DNA of 64,000 bases from Bacillus sp. Marseille-Q3570. Lineage in GTDB: Bacteria; Bacillota; Bacilli; Bacillales; Fictibacillaceae. Every line of letters starts with the position of its first letter. The stretch's first letter is position 1. The position numbers were made by a program, and so were the translations under genes. Shown piece after piece: positions 57,971 to 64,000 of this stretch. The notes under the pieces are model-generated. The model saw only the letters and a list, made by a program, of their open reading frames with translations. It had not been told where the DNA came from and did not search any database. The DNA lies in the NCBI RefSeq assembly GCF_946151055.1, contig NZ_CAMGYZ010000002.1, positions 1-64,000 on the forward strand. The letters are read 5' to 3'.

Positions 57971-57992
57971 TGTCTGTCACTACTGACTGACA
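57971..57992. promoter_or_regulatory. Imperfect TetR operator-like dyad before the exporter
   Basis: TGTCTGTCACTACTGACTGACA is a dyad with a few mismatches, sharing CTGACAT-type half sites with the operator at 58623. Confidence 0.6.
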
Positions 57993-58011
57993 TTTTAGAT
58001 TAAAAAAGGTA

Positions 58012-58602
58012 CTAGGGTCTCAATGCCCTAGTAAAAATGGAAACACTCTCTTCAACAAACGATTCGAAAGGGATATCAGTTAGAATGGGATCATTGTTCA
58101 TCCTGCCCATCGCTGTACCATAATTCATGTACAAAAAAGCGATTGCTTTGCTTTCAAAATCCATTTCAATGACCTTTCCCTTTTTATACATTTCTTCAAA
58201 GTATCCTGTTAGGAAATCTTTTAACTGTTGAGGATGACGGTGTGTTCGTTCACGAAATCCTGGGAGTTTATCGCCTACCTTAGCACTTATTTTGATCAAT
58301 TTTCGATTTTGGTACATGATTCTGTGATAGCTTCGGCAAATCAAAAGCAGGTCCGCATGAAGATCCCAAACGATTTTTTCATGAAACAGGTCTTTCATCT
58401 CTTCAGCATAATGATAATGATTGAAAGCGGACTCCAATAAGTTCTGTTTACTTTGAAAATGACGAAACAGTGTTTTTTCACTGAATCCGGCCCTGGCTGC
58501 GATTTCTTGTGTAGACACCCCGTTGTAGCCATGTTCTGCCATTAGATCGATTGCTGCCATCATAATCTTTTCAGAAGTATCCATCTTTTTAGTTCGATTC
58601 AT
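58012..58602 (-). CDS. TetR-family repressor
   Basis: A 196-residue regulator. The HTH occupies about 8-55 (IMMAAIDLMAEHGYNGVSTQ; RAGFSEKTLFRHFQSKQNL), followed by the helical ligand-binding domain. AGGTGAGGG precedes the ATG. It is upstream of the 14-TM exporter on the same strand, and the perfect dyad in its promoter indicates autorepression with control of the exporter. Confidence 0.92.
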   Translation of the reverse strand: MNRTKKMDTSEKIMMAAIDLMAEHGYNGVSTQEIAARAGFSEKTLFRHFQSKQNLLESAFNHYHYAEEMKDLFHEKIVWDLHADLLLICRSYHRIMYQNRKLIKISAKVGDKLPGFRERTHRHPQQLKDFLTGYFEEMYKKGKVIEMDFESKAIAFLYMNYGTAMGRMNNDPILTDIPFESFVEESVSIFTRALRP

Positions 58603-58622
58603 CTCAATACCCTCACCTAATA

Positions 58623-58642
58623 ATGTCAGTGTTCACTGACAT
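58623..58642. promoter_or_regulatory. Perfect TetR operator
   Basis: ATGTCAGTG-TT-CACTGACAT, 20 bp, starting 20 bp upstream of the TetR ATG. Confidence 0.82.
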
Positions 58643-58906
58643 CAATATATTACATCTTACGAATGATGTCAACAATATAACACCCTAACACGTCAGAAAT
58701 TTGACCGATGGCATTGATGAAGATGCAGGAGAAATACATTTGATTGATTTCAATTCTTCCATATTTCTCAACGAGCCCCCTCCCAAAGCCACCACAACGC
58801 ACAGATTCTTTAGAGCTGATCCTTTTTTGCCATCCAGAAGTTCTTATAAAAAGATCTATTCCATAAACTCCATCCTACCAATCTGGAAAATATTTATGAT
58901 TATTCC

Positions 58907-58936
58907 TTGACAAGAATATTCCAATTAGAGTATATT
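58907..58936 (+). promoter_or_regulatory. SigA promoter placing the start site at the ArsR ATG
   Basis: TTGACA (58907-58912), 18 bp, TATATT (58931-58936). The ATG starts at 58943, 7 bp after the -10, so transcription should begin at or next to the start codon. An AATATTC...GAGTATATT dyad overlaps it. Confidence 0.75.
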
Positions 58937-58942
58937 TAATAC

Positions 58943-59269
58943 ATGGAAAAAATATTGAGTGCACTTGCAGAATCTAACCGCTTGAAAATCATCGAACTTT
59001 TGCGTGATGAACCTCATACTGTCGGGGAAATCGCCGATCAACTTGGGATCCGTCAGCCTCAAGCTTCCAAACACCTACGTGTACTCAGTGATGCAGGACT
59101 CGTTGAGGTGAATCCGATCGCCAACCGTAGAATTTATAAGCTTCGTCAAGAACCGTTCATGGATCTTGATGATTGGCTGGATTCTTTCCGAAACGTGTGG
59201 AATGAACGATTCGACCAATTGGATGAGTATTTGCAGGAACTGAAGGAAAAGGAACAAGGTAAGGAATGA
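58943..59269 (+). CDS. ArsR-family regulator, probably leaderless
   Basis: A 108-residue winged-helix protein (LSALAESNRLKIIELLRDEP; GIRQPQASKHLRVLSDAGLVE; C-terminal SFRNVWNERFDQLDEYL). It has no metal cysteines and is paired with an SRPBCC gene, as at 17074. There is no ribosome site before the ATG, and the promoter lies 7 bp upstream, so the mRNA probably starts at the ATG. Confidence 0.88.
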   Translation: MEKILSALAESNRLKIIELLRDEPHTVGEIADQLGIRQPQASKHLRVLSDAGLVEVNPIANRRIYKLRQEPFMDLDDWLDSFRNVWNERFDQLDEYLQELKEKEQGKE

Positions 59270-59346
59270 GCATGGGAAATTTTTCACGAATGGAGGACCG
59301 CTGTTTTTTTGTACTGGAAATGATATTTTAATTAGGAGGCGTTAAA

Positions 59347-59871
59347 ATGTCTGAAAGCAAATTGACAAGCAATCTAGTAACACGTACAGAGGGTCGTAAC
59401 CTGATCATTGAAAGAGTTTTCGATGCACCAAGGGATCTCGTATTCAAGGCCTTTTCACAAAAGGAACATTTGGAAAATTGGTGGGGACCTAAAGGATGGA
59501 ACACAACTGTCCATCAATTTGAATTCAAACCAGGCGGGGTATGGCACTATTGCATGCGTTGCGTAGACAAAAACCAGGGAGACTTTTACGGCATGGAATC
59601 CTGGGGGTTATCCGAATATAAAGAAATTGTCGAGTCTGAAAAAATCATCTACACCGACGCGTTCTCGGATGCAGAGGGAAATAAAGCGGATGGGATGCCC
59701 GAGACCCTCATTACAATGACTTTCCTCGATAATGACGGAAAGACGAAAGTGATTTCCAATTCTGAATTCGCTACGGAAGAAGCCCTCAAGCAAGTCAAAG
59801 ATATGGGTGTTGTAGAAGGCTTCACATCCCAATACGAACGATTCGACGAATATTTGCAACAACTTCAATAG
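59347..59871 (+). CDS. SRPBCC/AHSA1-domain protein
   Basis: A 174-residue START-like protein (RVFDAPRDLVFKAFSQKEHLENWWGPKGW; EGFTSQYERFDEYLQQ). In contrast to the leaderless regulator, it has a full AGGAGG site 7 nt before the ATG. It lies 77 bp downstream of the ArsR gene in the same orientation, completing a regulator-partner pair. Ligand unknown. Confidence 0.9.
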   Translation: MSESKLTSNLVTRTEGRNLIIERVFDAPRDLVFKAFSQKEHLENWWGPKGWNTTVHQFEFKPGGVWHYCMRCVDKNQGDFYGMESWGLSEYKEIVESEKIIYTDAFSDAEGNKADGMPETLITMTFLDNDGKTKVISNSEFATEEALKQVKDMGVVEGFTSQYERFDEYLQQLQ

Positions 59872-59879
59872 GTAGTAAA

Positions 59880-59911
59880 AACAACGGGCTTGAAATTTCA
59901 AGTCCGTTGTT
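59880..59911. terminator. Bidirectional terminator
   Basis: AACAACGGGCTTGAAA and TTTCAAGTCCGTTGTT pair almost perfectly between the convergent SRPBCC and lipoprotein genes. Confidence 0.88.
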
Positions 59912-59918
59912 TACTTCA

Positions 59919-60404
59919 TCACTCAAAAGATTTTGCAGTTTCGATCAGGTCTTCCTTCGTGATCTCTGTATCTGACTGTTCCTTATAATAAGATAACGTA
60001 TAGTTCATATTGTCTTCTTTCCAATTCAGGACCATATTTCCGGCCTCGGTTTCGGCAAATTGTCCTTTAAGTTCACCTATGTCAACTGTTTCGTACTCCA
60101 TATCTGAATGAACATCTATATCTTTCACAATCTCAAGTCCCATGAGGTTTCGATTCCCTTCTCCGGAACTCGTAAAATCGATCATGATGACAGTGTCATC
60201 TTGTCCCTCACCGAGTTCGATAGGGGGATTCAAGTCTGCCTGACCATCATCAAATGGAAGTTTTGTAGGTACCCTGGGTTGGAAAGCCCTCTCTTCAAGC
60301 CCTTCTTTTAACTTCGTATCATCATAATCATATAAATTTCCACTCGTGCTGCACCCTGCCAGAACCAATAAAACTACGAAAACCATAGACAACCTTTTTT
60401 TCAA
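59919..60404 (-). CDS. Lipoprotein of unknown function
   Basis: A 161-residue protein from the TTG at 60404, which follows AAAGGAGGGGG by 6 nt; an earlier in-frame ATG at 60488 has no such site. The signal peptide ends in the lipobox VLAGC (Cys about 17). The mature part is polar and beta-rich, recalling DUF4367-type anchored domains, but I cannot assign it. It is the last gene of a minus-strand run of small envelope proteins. Confidence 0.75.
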   Translation of the reverse strand: MKKRLSMVFVVLLVLAGCSTSGNLYDYDDTKLKEGLEERAFQPRVPTKLPFDDGQADLNPPIELGEGQDDTVIMIDFTSSGEGNRNLMGLEIVKDIDVHSDMEYETVDIGELKGQFAETEAGNMVLNWKEDNMNYTLSYYKEQSDTEITKEDLIETAKSFE

Positions 60405-60421
60405 TTTTGCCCCCTCCTTTA

Positions 60422-60628
60422 TTAAATCCAACTTCCCAATATTTGAAAAAGTCCATAAAGAATCGCAATGGCCGGAGCAACTACGCAAACTCCGATGAAC
60501 AAAGATTTCAAGATATCTACTATCAGCGGCGGTTGTTTTACTTCGGTTGCTTCTGCTTTTAGGCTTTTTAACGACTGATTGATGCTTTTCAATTCCTCGA
60601 GGATCTGCTTTTCTGTGTTGTTTTCCAT
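60422..60628 (-). CDS. Small coiled-coil membrane protein
   Basis: A 68-residue protein. An N-terminal coiled coil (EKQILEELKSINQSLKSLKA) is followed by one C-terminal membrane helix (IGVCVVAPAIAILYGLFQIL). The ATG at 60628 follows AAGGAGCGG. It is probably co-transcribed with the two small membrane proteins upstream and the lipoprotein downstream. Unknown function. Confidence 0.7.
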   Translation of the reverse strand: MENNTEKQILEELKSINQSLKSLKAEATEVKQPPLIVDILKSLFIGVCVVAPAIAILYGLFQILGSWI

Positions 60629-60650
60629 ATATGTCCCGCTCCTTATCATG

Positions 60651-60917
60651 TTATATAGAAGAAAGATTGTGGTAAATGGTCCACACAAGAAGTCCGCCTG
60701 CTGTCGCAATAAACAGCACATTGAAGAAAAGCGTCTTCTTTTTACCGCCCAGTAAATCTCTAATCAAAATATGTATACCTTGAGACATCATCAAGGCGAT
60801 TAAAAACATGCTGCCAATATGATCATTGAAAGGATCTTCATCAAAATTCATTTGAATGGCACCGACGATCAACGGTACATAAATAATGGTAAACACGATA
60901 TTCAATCTTTTTATCAT
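60651..60917 (-). CDS. Small membrane protein, three TM helices
   Basis: An 88-residue protein with three predicted helices (IVFTIIYVPLIVGAIQM; SMFLIALMMSQGIHILI; LFFNVLFIATAGGLLVW). CAGGTG precedes the ATG at 60917. Nothing is recognised beyond its membrane character; it sits between two other small membrane genes on the same strand. Confidence 0.7.
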   Translation of the reverse strand: MIKRLNIVFTIIYVPLIVGAIQMNFDEDPFNDHIGSMFLIALMMSQGIHILIRDLLGGKKKTLFFNVLFIATAGGLLVWTIYHNLSSI

Positions 60918-60945
60918 GTAATCACCTGATTCTTGGTTGTTTGGT

Positions 60946-61269
60946 TTATGTCGTAAAATACGGTAAATAATACACCACCGTGATGATCCCACTCGTCACG
61001 AGATAAATAAGTGTACCGATGATGAAGGGGTTGAAGCTGAGGCTGAATGGTTTGATTTCCCCTGCATTCACACCTGTCGTCCCTTTAATGCTTGCATTCA
61101 CCTGGTTGTTGGACATTTTTCCATTAAGCATCCCCATCCACACAACAATGAAAACAAGCAGGCCGCATAAAAACATCGACTCCATAAAACTCCAACCTAC
61201 TAATCTAGAAAACAACCAGGATAATCCCGTATTGAACATGATCGTGGCAATGACCAGGAGAAACTTCAT
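60946..61269 (-). CDS. Small membrane protein, three TM helices
   Basis: A 107-residue protein with helices at about 3-20, 30-48 and 85-103. The loop between holds NNQVNASIKGTTGVNAGEIKPF. AAAGGGTGG lies 5-6 nt before the ATG at 61269. It is the first gene of the small-membrane-protein operon (61269 to 59919). Unknown family. Confidence 0.7.
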   Translation of the reverse strand: MKFLLVIATIMFNTGLSWLFSRLVGWSFMESMFLCGLLVFIVVWMGMLNGKMSNNQVNASIKGTTGVNAGEIKPFSLSFNPFIIGTLIYLVTSGIITVVYYLPYFTT

Positions 61270-61486
61270 CAAACCACCCTTTCCTGAAAATACTTGATAC
61301 AATTTATACGGGAATCGCCCCTGAAAAGTTCCATGGAATTTCCAGTTGCGCTAATATTTTCTGCTATCTGAGCTTTGCCGGTTCTTCTGCATATGACTCA
61401 ATAAATCCACAACTAACATATTTTACTAATAGGTTTTGATTAAGGTAAAATAAAGCACAGATTGTTCCTTAAAGGAGATTTAGATT

Positions 61487-62440
61487 ATGATACTTCGATT
61501 CGGGTATGTTTCGACAGCACTTCATCTGTGGGAATCATCCCCTTCAAGGACATTGACTTTTACGAATTGGAAGAAGCTAGATACGAACAAGCGCAAGGAA
61601 AAACTTTTTCATGCGACGGCTCAGAATCTCAACAATACGAAACGGGCTATGTATTATAACATCGCTCAGGGCATCCACCTTTACCGGATGTCTTCTTCCC
61701 TCGTGCCGCTTGCGACCCATCCAGAGGTGAAGTGGGATTATATGACATCGTTTCGGGAGCAGTTCCAAGAGATCGGTGAGATTGTCAAAAAACACGCAAT
61801 GCGTGTAAGCTTCCACCCGAATCAGTTCACCCTGTTCACAAGCGATAAAGAACATGTGACCCAAAACGCAATCACGGATATGGACTATCATTATAAAATG
61901 CTTGAATTGATGGGATTACATGCCCAGGCAACGATGAACATCCATGTTGGTGGAGCTTATGGGAACAAGGAAAAAGCCATCAGTCGTTTTCATGATAATA
62001 TTGAAAAATTGGACAGCCATATAAAAAAGCAGGTCACACTTGAAAACGATGATAAAACTTATACAGCTCAAGAAACGCTGGCCGTATGTAAGGAGCATGC
62101 ATTGCCGATGGTCTTTGATTACCACCATCACTGGGCAAACCCCGGAAATGAATCGGTAGGGGAATTGCTTCCTGAAATCTACTCGACCTGGAAAAACAAG
62201 AAGCAACAGCCGAAATTCCACCTTTCCTCACCAAAATCAGATAAGGAATATCGCTCCCATGCAGATTATGTTGACCTGCAATTCGCCCTACCGTTCATCA
62301 AAGATCTCATCGCTTTCGGTGAGGATGCCGATATCATGATCGAGGCCAAATCAAAGGATAAAGCAGCATTGCGTCTAGTCGGAGAGTTAGCGGCATTGCG
62401 TGGGTTCAAACGGATCGACGGTGCTGTGATCGAGGTTTGA
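61487..62440 (+). CDS. uvsE: UV damage endonuclease UvsE
   Basis: A 317-residue TIM-barrel nuclease. LRFGYVSTAL at the start, RVSFHPNQFTLF (about 105-116), MNIHVGGAYGNKE (about 148-160), LENDDKTY (about 185-192) and VFDYHHHW (about 208-215) supply the metal ligands (His, Glu, Asp) of UVDE. It nicks DNA 5' of UV photoproducts and abasic sites for repair. AAGGAG precedes the ATG. Length is normal, and a terminator follows. Confidence 0.93.
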   Translation: MILRFGYVSTALHLWESSPSRTLTFTNWKKLDTNKRKEKLFHATAQNLNNTKRAMYYNIAQGIHLYRMSSSLVPLATHPEVKWDYMTSFREQFQEIGEIVKKHAMRVSFHPNQFTLFTSDKEHVTQNAITDMDYHYKMLELMGLHAQATMNIHVGGAYGNKEKAISRFHDNIEKLDSHIKKQVTLENDDKTYTAQETLAVCKEHALPMVFDYHHHWANPGNESVGELLPEIYSTWKNKKQQPKFHLSSPKSDKEYRSHADYVDLQFALPFIKDLIAFGEDADIMIEAKSKDKAALRLVGELAALRGFKRIDGAVIEV

Positions 62441-62579
62441 CTCGCGTAAAATTTATCCAAGTGCTTCAAGTTAAGCAACATTCAGCCCAAGCTTGAGCAA
62501 ATTTGTTCCGATCATGAACAATTTCGAGGGCACCTTGTACAAAGGTCAGCTTGTGCAATTTGGTACTTATGTCCCATCC

Positions 62580-62617
62580 GAAAGATCCTGGCGGCAGCTT
62601 TTGCCCCAGGATCTTTT
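62580..62617. terminator. Bidirectional terminator
   Basis: GAAAGATCCTGG pairs with CCAGGATCTTTTC. It separates convergent uvsE and the alpha/beta hydrolase gene. Confidence 0.82.
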
Positions 62618-62623
62618 CTACAT

Positions 62624-63427
62624 CTACAGCGATTGCACGAACTCCGTGACGACTTCATTGAAAGTTTCAGGTTCCTCAAGGAATGGACAGTGGCAGCTAT
62701 CTTCGAATACGACCAGATGGGAATTCACGAGGTGTTTATTCAAGTACTCGCCTGCTTCGACAGGAATAAGTTTCTCCGCTCTTCCGAAACAGAGCAGTGT
62801 CGGTACTTTTATGTTTTTGAACTGGTTCCGGTAGTCAACGACAGTCTGATCGAATAAGATCGCGCTTGCTACAGATTCCGGAAGCTTCGTCGTTTCCTCC
62901 AGCATCCAATCAAATTCTTTCTGTGGAAGCTCCTCCTTGAACATAAGCGGGATGAATTCGCTAAGGAAACCAACACGATTATTCTGAACTTCCCGCATCA
63001 GATGGATGAGTGTAGGGAGGTCGAAGGCACCGCTCGGGAAATCATCCCATTTGAAGTCAGAAGCCAATTCATCCACGATTACCGTACCCTTCACATTGTC
63101 TTCGCCGAATTGTTGCAGATAGTCCCAAACCACGAACGCACCCATCGACCAGCCAACCAGGACAACATCCTTCAGTTCCATTTTTTCGAGAAAAGTATGC
63201 AGATCACGAGCATAATTTGCAACGGTGTGCCCGTGCTGAACCTTCTCTGACTGCCCATGTCCACGTAAATCAAGTAATATTACCCGATGGTCTTTCCTGA
63301 AATGTTCGGTTTGTTTTTTGAAAAAGCGGCTGCTCATCCAAACCCCATGAATGAAAATGACCGGGGCTCCTTCACCCACATCCTCATAGTACAATACCAC
63401 ATGATCTTCAACCTCTAGATACGGCAT
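62624..63427 (-). CDS. Alpha/beta hydrolase
   Basis: A 267-residue alpha/beta-fold enzyme. The oxyanion-side HG is in VIFIHGVWMSS (about 24-34), the nucleophile elbow is GWSMG (Ser about 94), Asp follows LLDLRGHGQS-type strands, and the late His is in DSCHCPFLEEP (about 248). The substrate is unknown (esterase or haloperoxidase-like). The ATG at 63427 follows GGGAGG by 7 nt; an ATG at 63460 lacks a site. Confidence 0.9.
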   Translation of the reverse strand: MPYLEVEDHVVLYYEDVGEGAPVIFIHGVWMSSRFFKKQTEHFRKDHRVILLDLRGHGQSEKVQHGHTVANYARDLHTFLEKMELKDVVLVGWSMGAFVVWDYLQQFGEDNVKGTVIVDELASDFKWDDFPSGAFDLPTLIHLMREVQNNRVGFLSEFIPLMFKEELPQKEFDWMLEETTKLPESVASAILFDQTVVDYRNQFKNIKVPTLLCFGRAEKLIPVEAGEYLNKHLVNSHLVVFEDSCHCPFLEEPETFNEVVTEFVQSL

Positions 63428-63494
63428 CCTTTGACCTCCCTCATTTTTAACTTCAATCATTCCATTCTATTATTCTATGTCCGACAAATATGTC

Positions 63495-64000
63495 TCAAAT
63501 CAGCCTTCCCTTCAACCATGGGCGCGGTTGATAAGGTCCGATCGGTATTTGGATGAGGCACGACTCGTGCTCAAGCCGGTAGATGTCATCTGCACTTGCG
63601 ACATCGAACCCAAGTAATGGATGACCGCCTAAACCGAGTGCTGAACTTGCCAACAGGAGACGCTGCATCATCATGCCTGCTTCCATCTGTTGGATTCGGT
63701 AGCCCCTAAACCTGAGCCCTTTTTTATGAGGATCAGAAACTCCGACCAGATGAAAACAAAGCGGCACCTGATAGAGGTTCACATTATGCATGGTCATTGC
63801 AGACTGAAGATGCACACGCATATCTCCAGGTTGGATGAGTCTCAAGGTATGGGAAGAAGGGTCATACCGATATGCACCATGTGGCACCTCCTCCACATTG
63901 TAAAAACACCCATAAATCTTAATCCCGCTTTCGGAGATCTTTGTCGCTTCCTTTAGTAAAACGGCTAACTGCTGCTGTGTGATCTTTTCTAAAGTAAAAT
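63495..64000 (-). CDS. SagB-type dehydrogenase (nitroreductase fold), cut by the right edge
   Basis: The C-terminal 168 residues are visible and the frame stays open to the window edge. The segments VEEVPHGAYRYDPSSHTLRL, PLCFHLVG, YRIQQMEAGMMMQRLLLASSALGLGGHPL and an FMN-contact tail (LIQIPIGP) match SagB/ThcOx-type dehydrogenases. Those oxidise azolines to azoles in thiazole/oxazole-modified peptides, or act in other roles as orphans. No YcaO partner is in the window. It ends 67 bp upstream of the hydrolase start. Confidence 0.78.
   Translation of the reverse strand, partial: FTLEKITQQQLAVLLKEATKISESGIKIYGCFYNVEEVPHGAYRYDPSSHTLRLIQPGDMRVHLQSAMTMHNVNLYQVPLCFHLVGVSDPHKKGLRFRGYRIQQMEAGMMMQRLLLASSALGLGGHPLLGFDVASADDIYRLEHESCLIQIPIGPYQPRPWLKGRLI

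Larger units (their letters stand above)
58603..58942. other. Intergenic region between divergent TetR and ArsR genes
   Basis: Holds the TetR operator (58623-58642) and the ArsR promoter (58907-58936). Nothing convincing is seen in 58680-58900; one open frame there lacks a ribosome site. Confidence 0.55.

Noticed and set aside
58701-58910. 69-codon plus-strand frame upstream of the ArsR gene
   Set aside because: No ribosome site, no recognisable protein, and its end overlaps the ArsR promoter.

Overview
The window reads as chromosome of a spore-forming-type Bacillaceae (Bacillus-like firmicute). Reasons: strong AGGAGG ribosome sites, frequent TTG and GTG starts, SigL (sigma-54) catabolic operons, families typical of Bacillus (nrnB, uvsE, GbsR-like regulators, DUF2207, DUF4181, DUF4188, FusB-type EF-G-binding protein), and a 110-bp intergenic element of a kind seen in bacilli. 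No rRNA, tRNA, CRISPR or prophage structural gene was found. Most of the sequence has moderate GC; about the first 6.4 kb is visibly AT-richer.

Layout. 1-180: the end of an ISL3-type insertion sequence running off the left edge. 200-6350: a run of single genes all on the minus strand (P-loop kinase, HAD phosphatase, GrpB, GNAT, nucleotidyltransferase, methyltransferase, small membrane proteins). Most gaps carry a C-rich box, and two gaps carry the same 37-bp element; it looks like a cassette-style accessory array. 6.5-10 kb: an MFS exporter divergent from an XRE-TPR regulator. 10.2-15.5 kb: a sigma-54 operon (enhancer-binding regulator, YjiH-type transporter, class III aminotransferase, ureohydrolase) with a clear -24/-12 promoter; the enzyme set fits a guanidino acid to GABA-like amine to semialdehyde route. 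15.5-18.3 kb: two tandem-repeat loci around a membrane-anchored cupredoxin and an ArsR/SRPBCC/DoxX operon with two operators. 18.3-24.7 kb: a broken DUF4181 gene, a DUF2207 protein, and a peptide-binding lipoprotein / M20 amidohydrolase / GbsR-like operon. 26-28.6 kb: threonine/serine dehydratase and nrnB. 28.6-33.3 kb: a second sigma-54 operon (regulator, CitMHS transporter, split AtuA), with three matching inverted repeats as a candidate enhancer.

33.4-45.5 kb: chitinase, ICL/PEPM enzyme, winged-helix regulator, small stress-type genes, PadR/DUF4188 pair, a berberine-bridge-type FAD oxidase, and an ECF41-type sigma factor co-transcribed with a FAD amine oxidase from a promoter matching the ECF41 consensus. 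45.5-53.2 kb: NERD protein followed by a second 52-bp repeat array, a FusB-like gene behind a leader peptide and an SD-masking hairpin, arylamine N-acetyltransferase, PhoX-like phosphatase, and a MerR/SRPBCC pair. 53.3-55.2 kb: a multidrug-type ABC half-transporter behind an 18-codon leader with mutually exclusive hairpins. 55-64 kb: FMN reductase, TetR-controlled 14-TM exporter, an apparently leaderless ArsR gene with SRPBCC partner, small membrane proteins, uvsE, an alpha/beta hydrolase and a SagB-type dehydrogenase cut by the right edge.

Strongest leads: the AT-rich cassette-like array with covarying hairpins; two unrelated intergenic arrays, each of eight units with exactly 52-bp period; two antibiotic-type translational attenuators; and three promoter/regulator matches (two sigma-54, one ECF41) readable directly from the DNA.
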